Shown: positions 48,857-61,031 of the stretch, piece after piece
Position numbering within the stretch: position 1 is the stretch's first letter
Layout: the number at the start of each line of letters is the position of its first letter
Origin: Chrysoperla carnea
Taxonomy: Eukaryota; Arthropoda; Insecta; Neuroptera; Chrysopidae
DNA length: 64,000 bases
Direction: 5' to 3'
Assembly (NCBI RefSeq): GCF_905475395.1
Contig: NC_058338.1
Coordinates: 41,141,935-41,205,934, forward strand
Position numbers and translations under genes: made by a program
Notes under the pieces: generated by a model
What the model was told of the DNA's origin: nothing
Database searches by the model: none
The model's input: only the letters and a program-made list of their open reading frames with translations

Positions 48857-51216
48857 ATGAACAGAAATAACCAATCTTATTTTAAATTAGGAGGAATTCG
48901 TCCACCACGAACGAAAAGCAAAACACCAATAGTTATAATGGCAGCAATTTGTGTGTTTTCCATTACGTACGCAATATTTTTGATATTTTTAGCTATATTA
49001 CATTCTAATAACGCCTCCAAAAACAATACTTATTATTATCCAATGGTAATAGCTACATGGGATTTTGTTAAGTCTACAGAGAAAGGTAACTTTGTTATAA
49101 ATAAATAGTTATTTTTAAATTTAATTAAATCGATGTTTAAGCATGGGAAAAGGTATATGCTGATAAAAGTTCGGCACTTGATGCTGTTGAAGAGGGTTGT
49201 AAAGTTTGTCAAGAATTGCAGTGTGACGGAACCGTGGGATATGGTGGGAGTCCTGATGAAAATGGAGAAACTACTTTGGAAGCTATGATTATGGATGGAG
49301 CTACAATGAATGTGGGAGCTGTTGCAAATTTAAGACGTGTTAAAAATGTTATCGGCGTTGCCCGCCATGTTTTGCATTACACACAACATTCTATTTTAGC
49401 TGGTGATTTAGCTACAGAATTTGCCATAAAAATGAATTTTAAAGAAGAACCATTATCTACTAATACTTCAACATCTTTGTGGAAAGAATGGAAAGAAAAT
49501 AAATGCCAACCCAATTTTTGGACGGTAAGTACGTATACTGAATCACGGAATGATTAAAATAATAGGTACTTAAATTGTAATGGCGTTTTTATAATAATTT
49601 TTAGAATGTATCACCAGATCCAACGACAAGTTGTGGTCCATATAGTCCGAAACGACTATCAAACTGGTGGCATGTTGATAATGAACAAAATAAACAATTT
49701 CATATATTTGGTAGAGGCAACCATGATACTATTGGAATAATTGTAATAGATGGTGATAACAATATTGCTGCTGGGACTTCAACAAATGGTGCAAAATATA
49801 AAATTCCTGGGTAATAATATAATAAATATTGTATTAGTAAACTTATTAAAATACAAACCATTTTGCAGACGAGTCGGAGATTCTCCAATTCCTGGAGCAG
49901 GAGCATATGCGGATAATGATGTTGGAGCTGCTGCATGTACCGGAGATGGAGATATAATGTTAAGATTTTTACCAAGGTATTGATTTTCTAAATTAGTAAT
50001 AAAAGCAGTAGTGTAAGAATGCAACGATTGCAAGTTATGTACAGGATGAGTTAGAAGGTATGGATCTAGATCTAGGAGAGTGGATTGTACTAACAAGCTA
50101 AATGAAATGTTTTTGGATCTACAATCTACAACTCTCATGTAGATAATTTTTTCTGGAAGGTTTATATGTAAATTACATCCTAATTTAAAAGCGTTCGAAG
50201 CCACGCTGAGTCGCTTGTTATTATATATAAAACGAGGGTTATTCTCATTAATGGTATAACATATTGGAATATTTATTATTATTGTAGACTATTAATTTAT
50301 CTACATAGAATTTAATTTTTTGATTAATATTAGGGAAATTTTATAATAAGCAAAATTTTAGAAAGCAAATTTTACAATAATTTTTATTTATCGTCTGATA
50401 ATTTTTTCTTTAAGTTTAATATTTACAGCAAATAATGTTCTAAGATACAAAATTGCTGTACCTTACAAACAAATCACAATCGACTAACATTTTTTTAAAT
50501 TTTTCTATATTATTTTCTTGCATACAATCTACTTCTGAAGTTGGCCCAGTCCACCCAACTCATTCTGTGAAATAAGTACTTGACCAACTAAGTGGAGCAT
50601 AAGGCATCGACCATCAACAAACGTACGACATCGAACTCTGTTTTTTTCTAGGGCTTAATCAGCTCTTTCCACAATTGCTCATTTGTCCCTGTTTGTTGCT
50701 TCGGTTCCAAACGATTCAATTGTCCTCTCTGTTTTTATCTTGCTTGGCAATGTCTTGTTTTCGCTGGAGAATATAACCATGCGAAGTTACTGATCTGTCA
50801 TTTCAAGGAAACAAAATACTAGGTAGATCATAATCAACTTTACTTTATTGAAGGAAATTCGTTCTTTAAAAGCCAAAGGAGGATTGTTTAAAAATGTGTT
50901 TTTTAAGATGCAACAACAACAAAATATCACTGAAACATTAATAAATAAAATTAAACTGTTGGGTTTATTTAATTACAGCTTCTTAGCTGTCGAAGAATTA
51001 AGAAGAGGTTCACTGCCAGGTGCTGCTGCGGCTACTGCAATAAATAGAATTGCTGAAAAATATCCCTCATTTGTGGGCGGAATAGTAGTTGTTAACAAAG
51101 AAGGTACTTACGGCGCAGCATGCCATGGGCTTAAATCTTTTCCATATACTGTTAGTAATAAATTTTTAGGACAAGCAACTGTTAATACTGTAGATTGTAT
51201 AAATACTGAACTGTAA
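48857..51216 (+). CDS. AGA: N(4)-(beta-N-acetylglucosaminyl)-L-asparaginase (aspartylglucosaminidase)
   Basis: Ntn-hydrolase that cuts the GlcNAc-Asn bond in lysosomal glycoprotein breakdown. Five exons: 48,857-49,085, 49,142-49,524, 49,605-49,810, 49,869-49,976 and 50,979-51,216 (phases 1,0,2,2), 387 residues. The autocleavage site is GRGNHDTIG: cleavage before Thr246 frees the catalytic nucleophile. The family blocks [64 protein letters not shown] and GTYGAAC are all present. Instead of a plain signal peptide, the protein has about 23 polar or basic residues, then one hydrophobic segment (about 24-49), which looks like a signal anchor. The extra N-terminus explains most of the length over human AGA (346). 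The last intron is 1 kb and holds transposon-like debris. Confidence 0.96.
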
Positions 51217-53385
51217 AATTTCTTATTGTGATATTTTATAAAATAATATTTTTTCATAAATTTGGTTGTTTCTTCAATATCATAATCAGTTAACGTACGC
51301 CAACTAGTAGGCAGAGAAAAATGTGGAAGGTTTTCGACTTTTCGTATTAAAAAAAATTAACTTTTTCATTTCTTGTAGTTTGTTTCGGAAATTTAAAGTC
51401 ATACGATTTTCGGCTAGATTTTTATGTAAACCAAATTCTGCATTTTTCTCAAAATTTATGAAGTAGTTTTGAAGATGAAGCAGGCAGAATGATCAATTTT
51501 TGCAAATTTTCTTTTATATTTTTCAAATTATTCATTTTAAAGTTATAAAAAATATATATTTGGATTCCTCATATGATAAATTCCTCATTGATTAGACACC
51601 AAACTCTGCATATGTATCAAAATTTCAGCTTTTTCATCAAGTGAATTCGAAGAAAATAGACTGACAAACTGAGCTCCTTTTTTCAAATTTTTCCTCTTCA
51701 AAAACTTGAAAGGACATGAATCTCGTTTCAATAAAAAGAGTCTTTTAAGAACAAATACTAGCTTGACTCGTGAGGAATTCCACTCCCGTGCTACCGGAAC
51801 CCCGGAATTAAAATATATACGTAATAAATTTTTCAATTTTCTTATTATACTTTGCAGTATATATATCCACTATAAAATTTAACAATGTTCGTTTGAAAAT
51901 GTCTTAAATCAAGACAAAACATATGTTACAATAGATTTTAATTAAAAAATCTTAAATTTTATGGTAAATAAAAAAATTTTAAAAATATATTACGTGTATA
52001 TTTTTTAATTATTAAAATGCAATTCCACAAAGTAAAGCTCGACACAATATGTTTAAATTAGTATTAGGAGAACAGGTTTAAAAAATATTTTATATAAAAA
52101 TAGCTTAATAGTTTTGAAAAACATATCTTCCGGTTTAATGATGTCCTCTGTATTAGGAGAACATAAATAAAAACTAACATGTTTGTCTAATAAACCTATT
52201 ATTTAAATTTATGATATTTTTTCGTTCAAATTATTTGTCTAGCGTGTTTTTTCCTAAGCGGTACATTTTTAGAGCGTGAGTATATTTTTCGTCAAACCTA
52301 GACATAATAAATAGCTTTGAAAATGAGGGGTGAATCATGGAATTTGATAAAGATATAAGGAAGATAAAGTAGGACAGAAAAAAAACTTGATAGAATAATA
52401 ATATATAAAACATGGAAAATATGACTTTAATGTTGGAATTCTGCAGCTCACAAATTATTTTTCTTTTGATCGCGGAATCCTATAAATAAATTAAATAAAT
52501 AACAAACTGTATATATACCTATACATGCGAAGTCATAGGAAAAAACTATTTGATTTAACATCTTACAACTTTAATATTATTTAAATAAACAATTGTAAAT
52601 AATAATTGTATAACATTTTAAACAATTGATAAGGAATGTTCAAAATTTAAGTTGAACAATGAATTTACGTACAATATTATAAGTCCCTTGTAAATTCAAT
52701 GAAATAAAATGGTGATTTATTATTTTATAGTAAAATATTAGACGCACATTAAACGTCATAATAAAATTCAAATAAAAATTACATAATATTTAATTCATAG
52801 GATAAGTTTAACTAAATTTTTTATTTTTAACCCAAAAATATGACTATACGTTTACATACATTGTCTGTCAGTCCGTTTATAACTGGGTTTTGTTTAATTT
52901 AATAAACCAATCTCAATTGTAATTTTTCAGTCGAAGATGTTTCCTGTTTGATGAAAAGCGGATAAGATTTTTGAAAAATCATTTCTGTTTCCCAGTTGTG
53001 TATGGATTTTATGAAAGATAAAAATGTGGAGGCACAGGCGGGTTGAAAAATTTCTATATTGGTAATTTTAAATTGTTTTGCGAAAAACATTATCGCATTT
53101 CTACAGCAATGAGCAACCCATACTAATATAAATGTGAAATCATGTCTATATATATTTGTATGTCTTTACGGAAAAATAGATTAATAGATACATTGAAGAA
53201 GTTCGGTAAGGAGATAGTTTGTAGTTTAGTATTCCATCAAAGCCATGTTCTAAATTCAAATTTAGTCTGCCAGGACTTCTTACGATGAAGAAGTTTTCTT
53301 CTAAATTTTCAGATCCAATCACCATTCCTGTGTCATAAAAAACACCACAACACATTTTAATAATAACTAATTACAGGTCGATAGA
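51217..53385. other. Gene-free stretch after AGA
   Basis: No gene supported. Open frames at 52,899-53,090 and 53,146-53,355 (-) directly follow the RNase H remnant on the same strand and look somewhat protein-like (for example GMVIGSENLEENFFIV). I cannot assign them and they may be decayed retroelement sequence. Confidence 0.35.
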
Positions 53386-53389
53386 AGCG

Positions 53390-53725
53390 TTTAGTTCGAT
53401 TCCTCGATCAGTGAGTTTCTGCTTCATTCCCTACACACTAAAATGACTAGGTGACCATATTAGCTTGACTGTGTTTTTCAATGCTAGGCGATTCAGTTCG
53501 TTGTACCCTTTTTTTAAGATGATCATCATCTTTCAATATTAACTATTTAAGAGTCAATAATACCAGTGTACGCACTTGTAATTCAAACTTGGGCGCATTT
53601 CAATAAAATGAAGATTTCTGCTATAAAAACCGCCGCATATTGATCAAGAGTATTGCTTCTTTTCTTCCTGGCCCATTAATGCATGCTTTAGACTGGTAGT
53701 CTACCCCCTAACATATCGGCGTACA
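53390..53725 (-). pseudogene. Decayed RNase H domain of a non-LTR retrotransposon
   Basis: The minus strand reads 'YADMLGGR' (the TDGS start), then 'LDQYAAVFIAEIFILLKCA' (the catalytic Glu block, E in AEI), a degraded middle, then 'LNRLALKNTVKLIWSPSH' and GNEAETH in a shifted frame (family: LVWVPGH.GI.GNE.AD). The order and spacing are those of RNase H in jockey/I-type elements. Several stops and frameshifts make it non-functional. No reverse transcriptase is visible upstream. Confidence 0.75.
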
Positions 53726-54088
53726 GATAGGTTCCAAGAAAGGACGAAAAATTGAGTAGATCTTGATTCCAAGGCCGCTTCCATTGTTTCCACTTTGATA
53801 ACTAATTAATATCCAAGATACTAATATATATTTATCCAAGATTTTCCAAAATATATTTAGAGAGAATATCAAATTACTTTTATCCAACTGAAAATTTAAG
53901 CGAGTAACATTTATTGAGTTTATCGCCGTCACTTGCTTAGACTTGGAAGTGATTAAACATATTCTAAGATTTATCGTCGAGTTAAACACAATGACTAAGT
54001 ACAAGTATTTGGAGCATGTGAAAATATAACTCTTAATGAGAGGCTTGTCAACTAATTTTGCAACTTTTATATATATTTTAAGACTCAT
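53708..54088 (-). other. Unrecognised 126-codon open frame
   Basis: An open frame longer than most in this AT-rich sequence, ending inside the start of the RNase H remnant but in another frame. It has no motif I recognise and the composition is consistent with chance. It could be the decayed linker upstream of RNase H. Confidence 0.2.
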
Positions 54089-54402
54089 AAATTACATCCA
54101 CAATTTTACCCTTCCAAATTCTGTCTTTTCTATTGTTTTACTTTTTCAATATTTAAATTATCGTGACAATGTCGTATTGTATTTAAAAATAGGTCTCTAT
54201 TTATTTTTGTGAATAAACGTGACAATTAGATATTAATTTTTGATTGGGAAAAAGAGGATTGATCACGTGCAGTAGGAGAAAACTAAATAATAACTAACCA
54301 CTTCCAATAATTTATGTTTAATGACAACGAGTTAAAAAGAGTTGAATTCGAAATTTTCAATTAGTTTTCTATCAAATTGCCATTGCAATACACGCAACAA
54401 CA

Positions 54403-57400
54403 ATGACTAATATCAACATGGAGTTAAAAAGTAACTCAAAAAGGAGTGAAAAACTCACATATACTTGGGAAGCTCCAGATGGTGGATGGGGCTACATGGT
54501 TGCTTTGGGTTTTGTTTTAATGTTTGTAAGTATTTTTCAATATATTCTCTAATAAAAATTCTTTAATAGCTTTTCAAAAGTCGTGTCGAACATAAGTGAT
54601 TCTTAATATTATCAATATTTTTATAGTTGACTGTAATTCTACTAGTGTCTTACGGTGGATCAATAATTATTTCCCGAAAATTCTGAAACAGTTAGACAAA
54701 TGTTAAATAACGTTACGATAGTAACTATTTCTTGATATACTTTTAGCCGAGGAAGCGTCCTTTTCTAGATACAGGATGTATTTAGAAATTTAAGAAGAAA
54801 AAGATATTATTTTGTAAACGTATTGTCAAAACGGCTACTTAGACAAATTGGAACTTTGTTTCACAATGCCAATTTTCACACTCATATTTCTACCAGTGAT
54901 TTTCGTAATTTATCACAAGCTTTTAATTATTCTATTTCTAAGTAGGCGTTTTGGCAATATTCACAAAAATATCCTTTTTCCAAAATTTAAACATTTTGTA
55001 CCTAGAAAAGAATTCTTCCCGGCTATAAATGTATTGAGAAATTGTCATTAAGTCCTGCTCTTATAACTTGTATCACCTTGTATAAATCATGCATATTAAT
55101 AGTAACATTTTAAATGTAAATGTATATTTATTTGTTTCTTCGTTTCTCTTCCACAAATGTTGTATCAATTGTATCTTCCACAAAGACGGGATTACTTTTT
55201 TTTTACCTTGAAAAATCACTAAGTAACCATTTAAGAGAGAGATCTTATAATTTATACCATACACTTTTTAAAGTGCTATAAAAAAACATTGAACAAACTT
55301 TTTTTTGTAACTTTATTATTTTTCGAGTTATTTAACGATAGACATTTTTTTGTTTCCTTCGAAAATTTTTTTTGCATTTCAATTCCAATATTTAAAAAAA
55401 TATGTATCCAAAATTGCTAGAACATTTTGAGTATGTTATCAGTATCTAAATAAAGTAAATTAAAAAGTGGCAAGTATTAATGTTTGTTCCATAAATTCTT
55501 CAGTTTTTGTGATGAATAAAACATTCAGCGAAAAACGTGGTAAAACATATTGAGTCTCAGGCCTGTCAGCGAGTATCGGCATTGCCGAACCAGACCATCT
55601 AAGCAAGCTATCACCTAACATTAGATTTCTGTAAATTTATTTTTATTTTCTTCTAGTCATTCACAATGAGTACCTTCGTATGTTTTGGATTAGTCTATGG
55701 GAAATTTCTAAAAGAACGTGGTGACGAAATTACGTCAACTACTTATATTCATGGTGTTTTTGGTGTCACATTCTCATTTATGGGTAAAATAATATATTTA
55801 ATAATTGGCATATGGATTCTAATTTTTCATTTACATTAACGTTTCAGGATTACTTACAAATCGACTTTTATCATATTATTCATTACGTTTAATCGGAATT
55901 ATTGGCTCAATTATTTATTTTTCTGGAGCATTTTTAAGTATATTTGTGCAAAATGTATCACAACTAGTTTTTACATTTGGATTTTTACAAGGTTTGTAAT
56001 AAATTTAAACACTTGGTCTTGGATAAGATTCCAAGTGGGAAATCTTATACAATGGACTTTCAGGTCATTATTAATTGATAAATATATTGATTAAACACAT
56101 TTAAAAATTTTAGGAGTTGGTTATGGTTTGATGGTTCCTGTTGTTTTTACAGCCTTTAATCAATATTTTGTTAAAAAACGATCATTAGTCAATAGCATAT
56201 CCCAAGGCATGATTACCGCTTTAACATTGACATATCCCGTAATTACTCAATATTTAGTAGAAAATTTCGGACAACGAGGAACGGCTGCTATATTTGCTGC
56301 TGGAAGTTTAAATGCATTTTTTGCCGTGGTATTAATTCAACCCGTTGAGAAGCATATGGTTAAAAAAGTACAAGATTCTGAAGCACCGAATTTAAAAACA
56401 GGTGAATTATATATAAATTTGGGAATTCTTGAAAAATATTAATTTTTGAAGCGTAGAACAAAAGTCTCCTTAATCACAAAGCTCAAATTTCTTAGCTTTC
56501 GATGTGTTTTTTCCAAAAGTTGAGATTTAAAAACTTGTTTAAAAATATCTCTGAATGTACGACTTTGCAGTAGCGATCCTTTTGTTCTTTGCCATGGATT
56601 TACATATAAACGTAGAGATTTGCACTTTTACAACGCTTTTTTTGTGTCGAGGGTTAAAAAACATAAGTTGACTTTCAAATAATCTTTTAAACCATTTAAA
56701 GTTCATTTTCTATTATACCGTCAAAGTCTTTATGCTCTAACGTTGATCACCGTTTCAAAAAATTTGAACCATGCCCATTCTACATAAGGAATCTGCCTTT
56801 GAAATCTTTTTTTTTTTCCGCCTCAAATTATAAACTTGTTAGAAAAAGCACCCTTCTTATTTGATCTTCAAAAAAATAATCCAAAACGTCTAAAATTAAT
56901 TACAATTTCAGAATTCAAACAAATATCGATTACAAATGAAAAAAACAATGAAAAACATCAGGAAAGCATCACATTTTTGTAAGTTCTTTTTACGCAAATA
57001 TATTTTCAATCGATCATACCTATTTCATTTTTAGACAAGTGATTGTTGATACTTTGGATTTAACATTATTATGTGATTTGAAGTTTGTAAATTTAATCGT
57101 TGGATGTGCGCTTGCGTATGTGACAGATATTTGTTTAATAAATTTAACGCCACTATTACTTCTAAATCGAGGATTTTCTTCGCAAACTACAGCATTTATT
57201 CTTACTTTGGTAGTATGTGGCGATTTTGTTTCAAGAATTATTCAAACTATTTTTAATGTTTTTATTACCGTAAAAAGCCGCTATTTAGTTTTACTGGGAT
57301 TAATATCAGCAGGAATCATGCGACTTGGTAAATATTTATCGTAAATGTTAATTTTATAAAACTTTCTGATTTTATTAAATTAACATTAATCAATATTTTC

Positions 57401-58174
57401 TTTTAGTTTTTGCACTTGATGAAGATTTAATGGTAGCTGCAATTGCAATAATTGCAGTAGGTTTCTTCCGCAGTTGGATACATGTTCCATTACCACTTGC
57501 GATAGCTGAAAGTTGTTCTTCAAAACGATTTCCTGCAGCTTATGGACTTTACATGATCACAACCGGAATATTCAATATTTTGTTACCAATTTTATTAGGT
57601 AAATATGAAAAGATTAAAATATCAATTATAGTCATTTTACACTTTACGTTTAATAAGGAATTGAAAGTATACATAATTGAATTTTATAATCTGTTGTCAT
57701 TGTTAAAGTGGTGCACTTCTTATAAATTTGAGAAAGGGAATATTTCATCATTAAATTTTTAGTTCAAGCATAAAATAATCCCTTCACATTTGATTTCCGT
57801 CATGAACAGTTTCAGGTTTATTAGAAATTGAGAAGTACAATATAAATTTCCAAGTTTTTTAGAAGAGCAAAAGCATAAAAGTATAAAAAGAATTAAATAT
57901 TCATTTGGTCAAATTTCTATAGTCTCTGCCACTTTAAATTTGAAAACTGTATAGGAAATTCAAAATTAAACATATTGTATACATTGCCTATTTTAATCGA
58001 TTGAAGGGAATAGCAATTATTAGTTTAAATAATTTTATTTCAGCCGTTATTTCTCAAACCGATACAACAACTGTGATTATTTTGGCTGCGTTAATTTTAA
58101 TTGGTGGAATATCATGGACAATCGAAATAATGTGGTTAAAAGGTTGCCAAGTTAAAAATAATGACATAAAATGA
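54403..58174 (+). CDS. Monocarboxylate transporter-like MFS protein (SLC16 family)
   Basis: Plasma-membrane carrier of the monocarboxylate porter family. Eight exons: 54,403-54,525, 55,657-55,783, 55,848-55,991, 56,114-56,401, 56,912-56,978, 57,035-57,327, 57,407-57,598 and 58,044-58,174 (phases 0,1,1,1,2,1,1), 454 residues. The N-terminus is hydrophilic, followed by the family signature PDGGWGYMVALGF (residues 25-37). Two blocks of about six membrane segments flank a charged loop that includes exon 5 (about residues 228-250, NEKNNEKHQES). Further family features are GVGYGLMVPVVFTAFNQYFV (TM4-5) and the RRF-like repeat GDFVSR in the second half. Substrate cannot be read: insect members carry lactate-like acids, carnitine or others. 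The start ATG at 54,403 has a second in-frame Met five codons later. Confidence 0.93.
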
Positions 58175-59891
58175 TAACTCAGTTATGGCTCTCTTAAGTT
58201 AATTATCGATACCAAAGACAAATTCGTTATTTCATTATAAGTCAAGATTTCCGGTTTATGCTTACCGTTAATGGCTATGTGGTAAAAAATGAAGATGGCT
58301 TATTCAAATCTGAAATTCTTAAAGTTGAGCGAAAAATTGATGATCGTATAAGAATTGTCAATCCAAAATATATTAAAATTCATTAAACAGAGTTCGTCAT
58401 TTAAGATGCTAGAGAGTGAGCGGTAGTTCAACAGTAACGCCGTTTTTATTTCTTGTCATCTTTCATTTTGTTATACAAATGGCGTTATATTAGTTGCATG
58501 TTTACCATTCATCGCTTTGAAGTTACATGTGATAAAATATCGCGTCAAAGTTACTAAATTTCACTTTAACACTGGAGAAAAAAAATATCTTTTGGGATTT
58601 TCCATGATTTTTCCAAATTATTGACTACTCGAACAACTGCCCAAATTAGCGACTATGCGAACAACTGCCCAAATTAGCGACCGCTCGAACGCTTGAGTCG
58701 AGACATCGCTGCTGTTAGGGATAGTTTGAAAAAGAACTCATTATCCCCTTGATAAGAATAATTGAGCATTTTAAAAATCAGTTTGCATCGTAATAAATAA
58801 GTAACATTAAAGTAACTGATTTTAATGTTCGTTGATCGAAATTCTTTTGAAATATAAATAGTATGTTAAATAAGAAATTACTTTCCTGCGCCTTGAATAG
58901 CGGACCTCAAATTTAAAAAAAAAAATCTAAATCTAAGATATAAATGAACTGTTGTCTTTTAAAGTAATCTGAATAATGATTCTCCTGCAACGGTATATAA
59001 ACGACACTTTTCGTAAGTGTACTCAGCAATTAAATATCGTTCTACAACACTAAATTTTTAACATTCTTCTTTTTTAAAGCATAAAAAATAGAGGAAAAAT
59101 ATGACAAAAAAATAAATATTGTATGAAATTTATTAATATGTAATTAATATCTATATTTGCCATACACATTTATATATGTTTAAGAATTTTCGAATACAGA
59201 TACCAAAAATAAATTAAATCATTGTATCAATTGAGCCAATTTGAATAGATGTAAAATTGTATTACCATTTATTTTATAAATATAAATTAATTTAAACTTA
59301 TTAATTTTCGAAACGATCTTGAAACATTTGTTTGTTTATTAACCTATATCTTAGCTTATATTTTTGTTGAGTGGAAAAAATTAGCTAAAAAAACATTGTT
59401 TATGAAATAAAACTAGATAAAAATCGGTGGTTTAAATTTTTTTTATCATCACCATCGTGTTCAGAGTGATTTCTACTATAATATATAAATCGCCAATAAA
59501 TTTCAGTTTGTTCCAAAATTTAAACATAAAAGGTTTCCACTACTATAAAACTGCTTTTGTTATTTAATAACATCACGGTATGATGTCATTAATTTATAAC
59601 ATATATAGAATGCTAAAACTTTCATGGAAAGCTGCAAATTCTTAATACACAAATTAATCAATTAAAATAAACTAAATTAAACATTTTTGTCCAAGTAAAT
59701 CTCCAAACGACTTTTTGTTAAAGAGAAGAAAGCGGTTTTAAAAAATTGTCTCTAACGATGAATTTTCAATTTACAAATTTTTTATTATCAACATCGTGTT
59801 CAGTTTGATTTCTAATATAAAATTCTTGAATAAACCAGCTTATAAAAACAATTTTCCTAAATCAATGATTTTCTCTTTACCACGACATGCT
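58175..59891. other. Intergenic stretch after the transporter
   Basis: Contains the transporter's 3' UTR, a 28-bp tandem repeat (58,623-58,690) and a direct repeat of about 50 bp (59,436-59,491 and 59,777-59,835, both with CATCGTGTTCAG..TGATTTCTA). No gene seen. Confidence 0.45.
58623..58694. repeat. 28-bp tandem repeat, 2.5 copies
   Basis: The unit GACTACTCGAACAACTGCCC + AAATTAGC occurs at 58,623-58,650 and 58,651-58,678, with a diverged partial third copy starting GACCGCTCGAAC. Confidence 0.9.
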
Positions 59892-60094
59892 TATAGGGCT
59901 TTTCATTTACAAAATGATTCTTTTTTGTTTCGGACTGTTTTCAATCAAGTAAAAACATATCTTATATCTTCTATCCTTCTCAAAAAGCTCAAAAAGCGCT
60001 GCTTGAAAAAGATAAAATAAATTTAACTTTCTTAGGTTGAATAGTTTTTTGACAACTGTCCGAAACAAAAGCAAATCGGTGAAAAGGTCTATTA
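59892..60094. mobile_element. MITE, copy 2
   Basis: Same family as 29,532-29,692. The left end TATAGGGCTTTTCATTT...TTTTGTTTCGGACTG and the right end GTCCGAAACAAAAGC...GAAAAGGTCTATTA are complementary. It is about 40 bp longer in the middle. The open frame at 59,796-60,020 that crosses it is incidental. Confidence 0.75.
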
Positions 60095-60796
60095 ATGAAT
60101 GAAGTTATAGCGAGGGGCAAATCATAAATGTTGGTCTAAAATTCAACAGTTTTTGGTATATACACATACTTAGCCTTAGCCTTAGCCTTAAATCAATGGT
60201 CAATCCAGGTCCAGGAGAGGGAAGCATTCTTCAAAGAAGAATCTGAAACTGCGATTTTTCGAAGAGCATTTTAATGTAGAATCATATTTTTAAAAACTTT
60301 GTATCTGTTAGCATACAAGTTGTAGCTACTTTTATTTATAATTAATTATAAATAATTATGTTCTTAATTATTGTTAATAATACAACTTAATTATGTTATT
60401 ATGATTATATTACAATTTGAAAAACAATCATTATTTGACGATTGTAAAAAATTTACGAAAAATCTAATGACCTGATTTTGTATATAACTTATTCAGTATA
60501 AGTCACTTTTTTAGGTTTTTCAAAGGTGGAAAAATATATATTTATTTTAGTTAGATTTGACATCCGCTCGGAATTACGATTCAGACTAAAAAATTTCTCA
60601 AACCTTATCATAAATCATCAATCAAGAAGTTTAAATAAGTATTCTTCGGAGAAGAGTCGTGTTATGAGACGTATTATAGAAGTTAAAGATTAAAAAAAAT
60701 TATACACGCATCATAAGCACATAGTTATTCCATAGAATATTTCAACAATTAAGTTTAAGTAGTCAGTAAAGAGATATTTATTTTTACGTAAACGAA
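60095..60796. other. Gene-free stretch
   Basis: AT-rich spacer between the MITE and the 3' end of the TUT1-like gene. Confidence 0.4.
60169..60192. repeat. (CTTAGC)n short repeat
   Basis: About 3.5 copies of a six-base TTAGCC unit. It is not the insect telomere repeat TTAGG. Confidence 0.8.
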
Positions 60797-60806
60797 TTTA
60801 TTTATT
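60797..60806 (-). terminator. Candidate poly(A) signal of the TUT1-like gene
   Basis: Overlapping AATAAA hexamers on the minus strand, about 230 bp after the stop codon. Confidence 0.45.
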
Positions 60807-61031
60807 CTATATACAATTTTTAAATATTGTACTAAAATTTTTTTTTTCGTCCAAATGAAAATATTTAAAAACAAACACACACTTTGAGGTCTTAAAATTA
60901 CAATTTTTTTTTTTTTAATATTTTTTCTTAACGGTACCGGTTTTTAATGATAATCTATCACGTTCTTTTGTAATATTTTGAAAGCGGTAAAATTATATTT
61001 ATGTTAACACGTTAGCCATAAATTTATGTTG

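Noticed and set aside
49700-50204. Minus-strand open frames of 91 and 141 codons and a plus frame at 49,750
   Set aside because: They are shadows of AGA exons 3 and 4 and the neighbouring introns in other frames.
50520-50780. GC-richer block in the last AGA intron, minus strand reading '[12 protein letters not shown]' and 'EFDVVRLL'
   Set aside because: It vaguely resembles the end of Tc1-type transposases (LW..L..AW), but there are stops and no catalytic DDE block or inverted ends. Too weak to annotate.
60169-60192. TTAGCC repeats as an interstitial telomere
   Set aside because: The insect telomere unit is TTAGG. The unit here is six bases, different in sequence and only about 3.5 copies.
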